This document shows positions 8,583-16,332 of a stretch of 17,153 bases of DNA, in pieces. Made by a program: the position numbers and the translations under genes. The stretch comes from Clostridia bacterium (GTDB taxonomy: Bacteria; Bacillota; Clostridia; Christensenellales; Borkfalkiaceae): assembly GCA_900769565.1 (NCBI GenBank), contig CAAGHC010000029.1, positions 1 through 17,153 of the forward strand, in the 5' to 3' direction. The stretch's first letter is position 1. Every line of letters starts with the position of its first letter. Below the pieces are notes generated by a model. The model did not search any database and had not been told where the DNA came from. It was given only the letters and a program-made list of their open reading frames with translations.

Positions 8583-9998
8583 ATGAAAACTTCCTTAACA
8601 AGACGTCCTTTTGGCGCAAAAGACAAAGTCGGCTATATGTTTGGTAACGTTGCAAACGATTTTACCTTTATATTTGCTAGTTTGTTTTTAACCGTATTTT
8701 ATACGGACGTATTAAAAATTAATGCAGGTTTAGTTGGAACAATGTTCCTTTTAGCAAGAATTTTAGACGCTTTTACCGATACTATTATGGGCAGAATAGC
8801 CGATAAAGTAAAGGCGGGTAAAGCAGGTAAATTTAAGCCTTGGTTAATACGTATGTGTGGTCCGGTAGCGCTAGCAAGTTTCTTAATGTATCAAACGAGT
8901 ATTGCCGGCGCATCTATGGGCGTTAGAGTAGCATACATGTTTGTAACTTATTTGCTTTGGGGTAGCGTTTGCTATACTGCAATAAATATTCCTTACGGCT
9001 CAATGGCATCAGTCATGAGTAACGAGGCTGACGATAGGGCGGCGCTTTCAACCTTCCGTGGCGTTGGTTCACTAATACCGCAAGTTTTCTGTGGCGTGGT
9101 TCTTCCTATGATTTTATACACTAAAGTTGGCGGGAAAGAAGTTGTTAACGCATCAGTTTTTCCTTGGGTAGCGTTGGGGCTTTCGGCATTGTCGATAGGA
9201 TGCTATTTGCTTTGTTACTTTATGTGTACCGAACGTATTGAAATAACTAAAAAAGAAGAAAAGGTAACATTTAAAGAAACGGTAAAAACCCTGTTTACGA
9301 ATAGAGCGTTAATAGGTTTAGTAATAGTTTATATATGTTTCCTTGGTGCGCAAATGCTCAACCAAACAATAAATAACTATATATTCAAAGACTATTTTAA
9401 CGACAAAATGGGGCTAACCGTAATGAATGCGGCAGGTTTCGTACCCGCACTTGCACTTTCGCCTTTGGCAGTTCCGTTAACTAGAAAATACGGCAAGAAG
9501 GAAATAGGTATCGGCGCAGCGATAATGGGTTCGCTTTCTTACGTCTTGCTCTTTGTTTTGCATACCGAGTCCATGTGGTTATACGTTGTATTCAGTATAA
9601 TAGGTTCGCTTGGTTTCGGCTTGTTTAACTTAATAATTTGGGCGTTTGTAAGCGATATTATAGACGACCATGAAGTACGTACGGGCAATAGAGAAGATGG
9701 AACGATATATGCAGTATGTTCTTTCTCAAGAAAACTTGGGCAAGCCATAGCGAGTGCGCTCGGTGGATGGTCGCTTGCTTGGATAGGTTACGTTGAAGGG
9801 GCGGAAATGCAAACCCAAGCCGTTAATTCAGGTATTTACAATATCGCGACGGCAGTTCCCGCAATTTTATATATTATAGTAGGCGTAATGCTTGCGTTCG
9901 TTTATACCTTAAACAAAAAGAAAGTTTTAGAAAACGTTGAAATCTTAAAGGAAAGGAGAAATCAATTAGACGAGCAAGCGATAGCTGAAAATGCTTAA
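8583..9998 (+). CDS. GPH-family (MelB-like) sugar:cation symporter
   Basis: This is a 471-residue major-facilitator transporter of the glycoside-pentoside-hexuronide family (MelB, LacS, GusB relatives). About twelve hydrophobic segments are present. The family signature LDAFTDTIMGRIADK lies near residues 61-75; its two aspartates (62 and 66) correspond to the cation-site aspartates known in MelB (D55, D59). The AINIPYGSMASVMS segment and the later VSDIIDDHEVRTGNREDG loop, just before the last helices, are also typical. I prefer ATG 8583 to the adjacent ATG 8580 because AGGAG (8571-8575) is then 7 nt away instead of 4. It would carry a disaccharide or glycoside into the cell for the GH2 enzyme downstream. 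It is divergent from the AraC-family gene, which probably controls it. The exact substrate, galactoside or glucuronide, cannot be decided. Confidence 0.92.
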   Translation: MKTSLTRRPFGAKDKVGYMFGNVANDFTFIFASLFLTVFYTDVLKINAGLVGTMFLLARILDAFTDTIMGRIADKVKAGKAGKFKPWLIRMCGPVALASFLMYQTSIAGASMGVRVAYMFVTYLLWGSVCYTAINIPYGSMASVMSNEADDRAALSTFRGVGSLIPQVFCGVVLPMILYTKVGGKEVVNASVFPWVALGLSALSIGCYLLCYFMCTERIEITKKEEKVTFKETVKTLFTNRALIGLVIVYICFLGAQMLNQTINNYIFKDYFNDKMGLTVMNAAGFVPALALSPLAVPLTRKYGKKEIGIGAAIMGSLSYVLLFVLHTESMWLYVVFSIIGSLGFGLFNLIIWAFVSDIIDDHEVRTGNREDGTIYAVCSFSRKLGQAIASALGGWSLAWIGYVEGAEMQTQAVNSGIYNIATAVPAILYIIVGVMLAFVYTLNKKKVLENVEILKERRNQLDEQAIAENA

Positions 9999-10010
9999 TA
10001 TAACGATTAT

Positions 10011-10037
10011 CGCCGAGTTCAATAACAGAATTCGGCG
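10011..10037 (+). terminator. Intergenic hairpin between the transporter and GH2 genes, possible attenuator
   Basis: CGCCGAGTTC (10011-10020) and GAATTCGGCG (10028-10037) form a 10-bp stem with one G-U pair and a 7-nt loop. It is followed by GTTTAATTT, not a clean U-run, so it may be a weak terminator or an mRNA-stability element that sets the transporter-to-enzyme ratio. The GH2 ribosome binding site AAGGAG (10047-10052) follows directly. Confidence 0.55.
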
Positions 10038-10057
10038 GTTTAATTTAAGGAGCAATA

Positions 10058-12325
10058 ATGAGAAAGATTGTTAATATAAACAACGAATGGCGCTTTTATA
10101 AGGGCGCTAGCGACGTTAATCAAACGGGAGAGTTTGAAAACGTTTCTTTACCGCATACGTGGAATGCAAAGGACGGTCAGGACGGTGGAAACGACTATTA
10201 TCGTGGAACTTGTCTTTATAAAAGAGTTTTAAAACTAGAAGAACTTCCCAAGGCGGAAAAATATTATTTAGAGATTAACGGGGCAAATTCTTCGGCAGAC
10301 GTGTACTGCAACGGGAAAAGACTAGCGCATCATGACGGGGGCTATTCGACCTGGCGGGTAAATATTACAAACCATTTGCGTGAGCAAAACGTCATTTCAA
10401 TTTTGGTGGATAACTCTATAAATGAAAACGTTTATCCACAAACGGCAGACTTTACCTTTTACGGTGGGTTGTATCGTGACGTAAACGTAATAGCGCTTTG
10501 TCAAACTCACTTTGATTTGGAGTATTACGGTGGGAAAGGTCTAAAAATAACGCCTATCGTAAGCGACAATGATGCAAACGTCCAAGTTCAAACTTTTGTT
10601 ACCGAACTAAAAGATACCGACCAAATTAAATTTACAATAAAAGATTGTGACGGCAAAACAATTGCAGAAAAAACGGGTGGGACTGAAGAAGTTTTACTTA
10701 TTAAAGACGTTCGTCTTTGGAACGGGACTATAGACCCGTATTTATATACAGTTACGGCAGAAATTCTTCGTGACGGCAAAGTGGTAGATAGCGTAAGTTC
10801 AGATTTTGGTTGTAGAACTTTTTCGATTGACCCAGAAAACGGCTTTATATTAAATGGTAAGGAATATCCCTTGCGTGGTGTCGCTCGTCATCAAGACAGG
10901 TGGGGTATAGGCAACGCTCTAACAAAAGAACATCATAAAGAAGATATGGATTTAATTTGCGAAATGGGTGCAAACACCATTCGTCTAGCACATTATCAAC
11001 ACGACCAATACTTCTACGACTTGTGTGACCAAAGAGGTATAGTCGTATGGGCGGAAATTCCTTACATTTCCCGTCACATGAACGGTGGCAACGAAAATAC
11101 CGTGTCGCAAATGAAAGAGTTAATAGTTCAAAACTATAACCACCCGTCAATAGTAGTTTGGGGGCTGTCAAACGAAATTACTATGGACGGTGCTAAAGAT
11201 GAAGATATGATAAATCAGCACGTAATCTTGAATGATTTGTGTCATCAAATGGATAAAACGAGATTGACTACCGTTGCTTGTATTTCCATGTGTAATATTG
11301 ACGAAAAGTACGTGCACATATCAGACGTGGTGTCGTATAACCATTATTTTGGTTGGTACGGTGGTGACGTTAAAGATAACGGCGTTTGGTTTGACAACTT
11401 CCACAAAAAATACCCAAATAAGCCGATAGGCTGTAGTGAATACGGCTGCGAAGCGTTAAACTGGCACAACTCAAATCCACAACAAGGCGATTATTCGGAA
11501 GAGTATCAAGCCTACTATCACGAAGAACTTATAAAACAGTTTTTTACTAGAAAATACATGTGGGCAACCCACGTTTGGAATATGTTTGACTTCGGTGCAG
11601 ATGCAAGGGCTGAAGGTGGCGAGAACGGGCAAAATCATAAGGGGTTAATTACTATTGATAGAAAGTATAAAAAAGACGCTTTCTTTGCTTATAAGGCGTG
11701 GCTTTCAAAAGAACCGTTCGTGCATATTTGCGGAAAACGTTACGTGGATAGGGTTGAAGAGATTACTAAAATAACGGTATATTCAAATCTACCCGAAGTT
11801 GAACTGTTTGTTAACGGCAAAAGTTTGGGTAAAAAAACGGCGCTAGACCACTTTTTCTATTTTGACGTACCCAATGTTGGCGAAAGCTTTTTGACGGCTC
11901 AAGCAGGTGATTGTATCGACCAAAGCAAGCTTCGTAAAGTAAATAATATGAATCCAGATTATATACTTCGTGAACAAGGCGCAGTCCTTAACTGGTTTGA
12001 TATTACCGAGATTGAAGGTAGATTTTCCTTAAACGATAAAATCGGCGATATTAAAAAGACTTTCCGTGGTAAACTTTGGTTTTTAGGATTGTTTGTTCAA
12101 CTTGCTAAAAAGCAAATGGGGCCGAATAATAAAAAGGATAAAAAACCAAAGCCCAAAAAGAAAAAAAGTTCCGGTGGCATGAGCGACGCTATGAATATGA
12201 TTAGTGGATTTACAGTGTTGAGATTTACGGGTATGCTAGGAATGAGAAACATCAGTTTCTCTAAAGAAGAACTTTTGAAAATGAACAAAAAACTTAATCG
12301 AATAAGAAAACCTAAACAAAAATAA
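10058..12325 (+). CDS. Glycoside hydrolase family 2 protein, beta-galactosidase-like
   Basis: This is a 755-residue GH2 enzyme without a signal peptide, so it acts in the cytoplasm. It has the jelly-roll sugar-binding domain (WRFYKGASDVNQTGEF, LPHTWNAKDGQDGG, YYRGTCLYKR), a beta-sandwich, and the TIM barrel starting at RGVARHQDRWGIGNALTKEH. Catalytic residues are visible: the acid/base Glu373 in WGLSNEIT and the nucleophile Glu461 in GCSEYGCE; MWATHVWNMFDFGADAR completes the active site. Overall it matches clostridial beta-galactosidases best, but beta-glucuronidase or another beta-glycosidase remains possible. After about residue 625 it carries an extension with a very lysine-rich stretch (about 689-707) and a closing segment, FTVLRFTGMLGM then SKEELLKMNKKLNRI. 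AAGGAG is 5 nt before the ATG. It follows the GPH symporter by 59 nt, so it probably cleaves what that transporter brings in. Confidence 0.92.
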   Translation: MRKIVNINNEWRFYKGASDVNQTGEFENVSLPHTWNAKDGQDGGNDYYRGTCLYKRVLKLEELPKAEKYYLEINGANSSADVYCNGKRLAHHDGGYSTWRVNITNHLREQNVISILVDNSINENVYPQTADFTFYGGLYRDVNVIALCQTHFDLEYYGGKGLKITPIVSDNDANVQVQTFVTELKDTDQIKFTIKDCDGKTIAEKTGGTEEVLLIKDVRLWNGTIDPYLYTVTAEILRDGKVVDSVSSDFGCRTFSIDPENGFILNGKEYPLRGVARHQDRWGIGNALTKEHHKEDMDLICEMGANTIRLAHYQHDQYFYDLCDQRGIVVWAEIPYISRHMNGGNENTVSQMKELIVQNYNHPSIVVWGLSNEITMDGAKDEDMINQHVILNDLCHQMDKTRLTTVACISMCNIDEKYVHISDVVSYNHYFGWYGGDVKDNGVWFDNFHKKYPNKPIGCSEYGCEALNWHNSNPQQGDYSEEYQAYYHEELIKQFFTRKYMWATHVWNMFDFGADARAEGGENGQNHKGLITIDRKYKKDAFFAYKAWLSKEPFVHICGKRYVDRVEEITKITVYSNLPEVELFVNGKSLGKKTALDHFFYFDVPNVGESFLTAQAGDCIDQSKLRKVNNMNPDYILREQGAVLNWFDITEIEGRFSLNDKIGDIKKTFRGKLWFLGLFVQLAKKQMGPNNKKDKKPKPKKKKSSGGMSDAMNMISGFTVLRFTGMLGMRNISFSKEELLKMNKKLNRIRKPKQK

Positions 12326-12331
12326 TTATTA

Positions 12332-12365
12332 AAAAGCCCCAACGCAACAATGCGTCGGGGCTTTT
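12332..12365 (+). terminator. Rho-independent terminator of the transporter-GH2 operon
   Basis: AAAAGCCCC (12332-12340) pairs with GGGGCTTTT (12357-12365), and ACGCA pairs with TGCGT inside it across an A/C mismatch, with an ACAA loop. The stem is strong, GC-rich at its centre, and lies 6 nt after the GH2 stop codon. Confidence 0.95.
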
Positions 12366-12405
12366 CGATATTGTAATTTTTAGTTAAAAGAAATACTTAA
12401 ATATT

Positions 12406-12699
12406 ATGGCGTGGTTAATAGTTATTTGCAAGGGCAAACATACGGGACTTAAATCGATAGATAAAAAAGAAATTTTATTTATAGCACTATCGGGTATAGC
12501 AACGGGTGCGTCTTGGCTTTGTTATTACTTTGCAATAGGGCACGGTGACGTTAGCGTAGTAGTTCCCATAGATAAATTGAGCATTCTAGTAACCGTTATT
12601 TTTTCGTTTGTAGTTTTTAAGGAAAAACTTTCTAAAAAAGCCTTTTTAGGTTTATCGCTAATGGTAGTTGGTACACTACTAATGGTGTTATTTAAATAG
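12406..12699 (+). pseudogene. 5'-truncated EamA/DMT-family transporter fragment
   Basis: The 97 residues match the C-terminal two thirds of a small (about 140-residue) EamA-type drug/metabolite transporter: SGIATGASWLCYYFAIGHGD, VVPIDKLSILVTVIFSF, FKEKLSKKAFLG and a last helix LMVVGTLLMVLF. The expected first helix and the start of the second, about 40 residues, are absent. The frame is closed by TAA at 12385-12387, and no Shine-Dalgarno sequence precedes ATG 12406. The loss falls within about 40 nt of the GH2 terminator, so a rearrangement probably placed the sugar operon, or removed DNA, at this spot. It may still be expressed by chance, but it is best read as a remnant. The family assignment rests on the remembered motif order. 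Confidence 0.75.
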
Positions 12700-13082
12700 T
12701 TTTTTATTAAAAGTTTTATTAAAAGGATTTTAAGGCTGATTACAAGGGTTTTTCTTGGGAAAAATTTAAAAAAGCCACCTAAAAAATCAAAAAATTTTAC
12801 GATTAAAAATATTAGAAAAACAAAGATAAATCTTGCCTTTTTTCTTGAAAAACTTAAAAAGACTTGTTCCCAAAATTCCCCTAGGGTTTTGTTTAAACTA
12901 AAAAAGCCTTAAAAACTTTAGTTTTTACTTTATTTTTTGCCTCATCGTCCCATTGAGTTAGATATTTTCACCCGAAAATCGCACGTTTTCGGGTGTTTTT
13001 TATTGTTTTTAAGTATTTTTTATAAAATAAAATTCCTAATTTTACAAACTTTTTCCCAAGATTTTAAATAAAACATTTTTGG
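12700..13082. other. Gene-poor AT-rich stretch with imperfect inverted repeats
   Basis: No credible gene is seen. TTTTAAGGCT (12728-12737) is exactly inverted at 12905-12914. TCTTGGGAAAAA (12753-12764) is exactly inverted at 13050-13061 and resembles another inverted piece near 12868-12875. TTTCCCAA (13052-13059) and TTGGGAAA (13079-13086) form a further short inverted pair. AAACTAAA (12895-12902) and TTTAGTTT (12917-12924) form a local AT hairpin. The set could be a decayed miniature mobile element or nested remnants. High A+T makes some matches expected by chance. Confidence 0.5.
12969..13001 (+). terminator. Rho-independent terminator without an adjacent gene
   Basis: CACCCGAAAA (12969-12978) pairs perfectly with TTTTCGGGTG (12986-12995), with a 7-nt loop and a run of T's after it. 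It lies 270 nt beyond the truncated EamA stop and would end plus-strand transcripts before the lipoprotein gene. It may be a relic of a gene that has been lost, or the end of a small RNA. Confidence 0.85.
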
Positions 13083-13161
13083 GAAATCTTTACTTATAAA
13101 CCAATAAAACACCTAAAATCTTTACTTTTTTGCTAAAAACAGCTTTTAAAAGTAAAGATTT
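13083..13161 (+). repeat. Palindromic element copy 1 (79-bp long form)
   Basis: The 53-bp core (13109-13161) has arms AAATCTTTACTTTT and AAAAGTAAAGATTT around an inner GCT/AGC pair. It is preceded by GAAATCTTTACTTATAAAC (13083-13101), which is also present in copy 3. It ends 29 nt before the -35 and 52 nt before the TATAAT of the lipoprotein promoter. Confidence 0.85.
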
Positions 13162-13190
13162 ATGTTCTTAAAAACCTATTAAAAATACAT

Positions 13191-13219
13191 TTGCATAAAA
13201 GCTAAAATAGTGTTATAAT
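13191..13219 (+). promoter_or_regulatory. Promoter for the repeat-rich lipoprotein gene
   Basis: TTGCAT (13191-13196), a 17-bp spacer and TATAAT (13214-13219) preceded by TG one base before it, making an extended -10. The -35 is poor (3 of 6), but the extended -10 compensates. The transcript would have a leader of about 50 nt before the GTG start. Confidence 0.65.
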
Positions 13220-13276
13220 ATTTATCAATTAGTTATAATTTTGTGTTTTTACTAGTGAATATAAAGGAGAAAATTT

Positions 13277-15172
13277 GTGAAAAAGAAAAATCTATCAATC
13301 TTAATAGCGATATTATCACTTTTTATATTTATGTTTACACTTACAGCATGTGACGATGTAAAGTTTAAGGTCAACTTTGTTGTTGATGGGGAAGTTTATG
13401 CAACCATTGATACAAGTGGTAAAGAAATTATACAAATTCCTGAAAATCCTATAAAAGAAAATTATAGCTTTGATGGTTGGTTTTGGGATAACGGCACTTG
13501 GCAAAAACCATTTACTGCCAATTCTCTTTTAGACGCTCCACTTTCAAGCGATATGAATGTATATTGCAAATGGAAAGAAATTGATACTTTTGATACCATA
13601 ATTTTCAATACACTTAATGTAAATGAGGAAAATGTTTATGGAAAAGTAAGTAATGATACTAGCACGTTTTCTTTTATTGATGAAATTACTGAAAACGGCA
13701 ACGCAACATATAAAGTTTATAAAGAAATCACTTGTGAAACTGAAATTATTAGTAAAACAATTTCCTTAAATGTTGGTGATAATACTGTCTATATATTGCA
13801 AACGGTAGGTAATGATATAAAGCTGTATACGGTGACAGTTAGAAGAAAACCTATTCACACAGTAGTTTTTGAGTCTAATGGCGGAACAGAAGTACAAAGT
13901 CAAATGGTTGAAGAAGATAGTTTAGCGACAAAGCCTGATGACCCAACAAAAGAAGGATATGCTTTCAATGTATGGGATTATGATTTTAGTAAGCCAATAG
14001 AAAGTAATACAACAATACATGCTACGTGGATTGCAAATTTAAACACTAAATATAAGGTTGAATATTACCTTCAAAATTTACAAAATAACGATTATTCTTT
14101 GGAAACTGTTGCAGACAAAGAAGGCACAACTGATACTGTTGTATATGCAGAAATTAGGACTTTTAATCATTTTACTCCTACATCGCAGACAGTGAGTGGG
14201 AATGTTAAGTCTAATGGTTCGACGGTATTAAAAGTTTATTATAATCGAAATAAATATAGTTTGGAAGCCACAAATGGAACTGTAACAAATTCAGGAAGTC
14301 ATAAATATGGAAAAGAAATAACTACGATAGCTACTCCACATTTAGGTTATGAATTTGTGGGGTGGTATTGTGGTGAGGACAAGCTTTCTGAAGATATAAC
14401 TTTTAGCTTTAAGGTAGAAAAAAATATTGTCGCGAAATTTACAATAAAAGAAGAAATGTCAAATTTTAATTTTGATGCTACAACGACTACTTGTATTATT
14501 AATGGTATAAAAGATAAAACATTAACTGAAATTATTGTTCCCGAATATGTAACGTCTATTTCAGGTGGTGCTTTCTCTGGTTGTTCTTCGTTAAAAAACA
14601 TTACTATACCTTTTATAGGAGATGTTGCAGGTAAAACAGGTGATTATTCTAGACTGCCATTCGGCTATATTTTTGGTACAAAAAATTATGTTGGAGCTGA
14701 AGAAATCGAACAGTGGTATTATGATACGGGTTATTCTACCACCGAAAAAACATACTACATACCTGCTTCATTAAAAACAGTTGTTGTTACGGGTGGAGAT
14801 GTTTTTTTTGGAGCATTTTCTAATTGTAGATCGCTAACAAGCATAATTATGGGTGATGGTGTAACAAAAATAGGAACGATGCCATTCAATGGTTGCACTT
14901 CGCTAACTAGTATAGTAATACCTAAAAGTGTAACAACGATAGATTTTGCTGTGTTCCACAATAGGTATGATTTTCCTTTGTTAAATGCTGTATATTATGG
15001 TGGCTCGGAAATTGACTGGGGAAGAATTTCATTTAATAATGCTAATGGACTTTTTGAAGCGGTGACACGTTATTATTATATTGAAAGTGAAGCTAAACTG
15101 CCTGCAGATAACGGTAACTATTGGCATTATGTAAATGGCGTACCAACCGTATGGTCGAAACCGGAAAAATAA
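13277..15172 (+). CDS. Surface lipoprotein with InlB-type and BspA-type leucine-rich repeats
   Basis: This is a 631-residue lipoprotein. The signal peptide ends in LTAC with the lipidated Cys at residue 25. A first InlB/Listeria-Bacteroides repeat is at about 29-98 (SFDGWFWDNGTW, MNVYCKW). A cadherin-like beta-sandwich follows at about 102-192, then a second InlB repeat at about 193-252 (VVFESNGGTEVQSQMV, TIHATW), a MucBP-like segment at about 257-325 (KYKVEYYLQNLQN), another FVGWY repeat to about 392, and BspA-type leucine-rich repeats at about 405-560 (GAFSGCSSLKNITIP, FNGCTSLTSIVIPKSV). These domains mediate adhesion or ligand binding at the cell surface; no enzyme motif is seen. GTG 13277 is chosen because AAGGAG (13264-13269) is 7 nt upstream. 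Base and codon use look different from the sugar genes (see findings). It lies convergent to the HNH gene and between copies of a repeat, so recent acquisition is plausible. Confidence 0.85.
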   Translation: MKKKNLSILIAILSLFIFMFTLTACDDVKFKVNFVVDGEVYATIDTSGKEIIQIPENPIKENYSFDGWFWDNGTWQKPFTANSLLDAPLSSDMNVYCKWKEIDTFDTIIFNTLNVNEENVYGKVSNDTSTFSFIDEITENGNATYKVYKEITCETEIISKTISLNVGDNTVYILQTVGNDIKLYTVTVRRKPIHTVVFESNGGTEVQSQMVEEDSLATKPDDPTKEGYAFNVWDYDFSKPIESNTTIHATWIANLNTKYKVEYYLQNLQNNDYSLETVADKEGTTDTVVYAEIRTFNHFTPTSQTVSGNVKSNGSTVLKVYYNRNKYSLEATNGTVTNSGSHKYGKEITTIATPHLGYEFVGWYCGEDKLSEDITFSFKVEKNIVAKFTIKEEMSNFNFDATTTTCIINGIKDKTLTEIIVPEYVTSISGGAFSGCSSLKNITIPFIGDVAGKTGDYSRLPFGYIFGTKNYVGAEEIEQWYYDTGYSTTEKTYYIPASLKTVVVTGGDVFFGAFSNCRSLTSIIMGDGVTKIGTMPFNGCTSLTSIVIPKSVTTIDFAVFHNRYDFPLLNAVYYGGSEIDWGRISFNNANGLFEAVTRYYYIESEAKLPADNGNYWHYVNGVPTVWSKPEK

Positions 15173-15243
15173 AACAAACTATTAGATAGTGGAATAACAT
15201 ATCTGAAGAAAATTATTTGTTGTTTGGAATTTAAATTAATTAA

Positions 15244-15296
15244 ACATCTAAAATCTTTACTTTTTGGCTAAAATCGGCTTTTAAAAGTAAAGATTT
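15244..15296 (+). repeat. Palindromic element copy 2 (53-bp core only)
   Basis: The first 39 bases are identical to copy 3, and the right arm AAAAGTAAAGATTT is perfect here, giving a 14-bp stem (15251-15264 with 15283-15296) around an 18-nt loop. It has the same orientation as copies 1 and 3. It lacks the leading GAAATCTTTACTTATAAAC and no promoter follows it. Confidence 0.85.
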
Positions 15297-15326
15297 AAAA
15301 AAAAGATAAAACAATTTATGATACAA

Positions 15327-15358
15327 AAAAAGAATGGTTGCCACCAACCATTCTTTTT
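15327..15358. terminator. Bidirectional terminator between the lipoprotein and HNH genes
   Basis: AAAAAGAATGGTTG (15327-15340) pairs with CAACCATTCTTTTT (15345-15358) around a CCAC loop, with T-rich flanks in both directions. It lies between two convergent genes with stops at 15172 and 15385. Confidence 0.93.
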
Positions 15359-15384
15359 CTTTCTATATCAGGAGGCGAAAAGTA

Positions 15385-16332
15385 TTACTTTCCGTTAACC
15401 TCCTTTTCTAAGTTTTTACTTAATTTTGTGTAAGTATAATCGTATTTGTTATATTGGTAGTAACCAAAAGTCAAATTTGGCTCTCTATCTTTTGCTTCTG
15501 TGTTGATATAAACCAGTTCATTAATGAATAATGCATTGTCAAGGCGACTACTCATACTATTAAAGTTAATTGTTTGTGCTTCGAGATACATATCTTGCTT
15601 ATCCTTAAAGTGATTTACTTGATAGCAAATATCATATTCTTTTACATAATCCATAGGAACAAAATAGTTCTTTATGTAGCTATTTAACAAGATACACTTA
15701 TCTAATAAAGCAGAGACTTCGTCTTTTGTTGGCATATTATAGTTTGTCGCAACTATTCGAGTTTCCGCATCCCAGTAATTTTTAGACATAGAATAAGAAA
15801 TGTTTTCTTCGTCAAGAAATTTTTCTATAAAATCTATTACTGCGGTATTGCTAACGTTTTGTAGTCTTATTAAAACAGAGCCAACCCATCTAGGTTTATT
15901 TTGAATGCCTTTAAGTTTCTTAAAGAATTTAACACCAGATGCTGAATCATAGAAATTAACACTTGAATCATCCTCTTGCTTTTGTGGCTTACTACTTTTT
16001 GCCACTGGTTTGATTTCGTAATGGTTTTCAACTTTTACAATTTCAAATTTAAGTTCGTTTGCTACAAAGCAGGGGAATTTGTCGGCCTTTTCATCGTTTG
16101 TCAAAATATGACAACAAATTAAATTATGGTCGGCTGTTTTGCCTCCTCTACTTTGGGGGAGAATATGGTCAACGTTCCAACCATATTCGCTGTTACGGTC
16201 ATTGTAAGCACCCTTTGCTATTTCACGTCCAGTAAAATCTTTTACCTTGGTTTCTTTTCCAAAAGATTTGCTCCAAAGACGCATTGCTGTTTCTCGGTTT
16301 AAATCCATAAATTGAGTTTGTTTCTTTGCCAT
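15385..16332 (-). CDS. HNH-nuclease-domain protein with an unknown C-terminal region
   Basis: This is a 315-residue protein. Residues about 30-85 form an HNH (beta-beta-alpha metal) nuclease domain: VKDFTGREI, then GWNVDHILPQSRGG with Asp55 and His56, then HNLICCHILTNDEKAD with Asn70 and His75 or Asn79. No CxxC zinc pairs are seen. A polar linker (about 110-125) leads to roughly 190 residues that I do not recognise, with a KPRWVGSVLIRLQNVSN segment and a Tyr- and Asn-rich end. There is no signal peptide, RuvC or helicase motif, so it is not IscB or Cas9. It stands alone with its own promoter and a long structured leader. The only strong Shine-Dalgarno sequence lies 25 nt before this ATG, so the start is uncertain. 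A role in defence, homing or RNA-guided cutting is speculation. Confidence 0.8.
   Translation of the reverse strand: MAKKQTQFMDLNRETAMRLWSKSFGKETKVKDFTGREIAKGAYNDRNSEYGWNVDHILPQSRGGKTADHNLICCHILTNDEKADKFPCFVANELKFEIVKVENHYEIKPVAKSSKPQKQEDDSSVNFYDSASGVKFFKKLKGIQNKPRWVGSVLIRLQNVSNTAVIDFIEKFLDEENISYSMSKNYWDAETRIVATNYNMPTKDEVSALLDKCILLNSYIKNYFVPMDYVKEYDICYQVNHFKDKQDMYLEAQTINFNSMSSRLDNALFINELVYINTEAKDREPNLTFGYYQYNKYDYTYTKLSKNLEKEVNGK

Noticed and set aside
10058..12325. Calling the GH2 enzyme a beta-glucuronidase because of an N-x-K motif (NHK)
   Set aside because: A similar NxK before GL.T.DRK also occurs in many GH2 beta-galactosidases as I recall them, so it is not decisive.
13277..16332. Insertion sequence or transposon carrying the islet
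   Set aside because: No transposase, integrase or clear terminal inverted repeats with target duplication were seen in the window.
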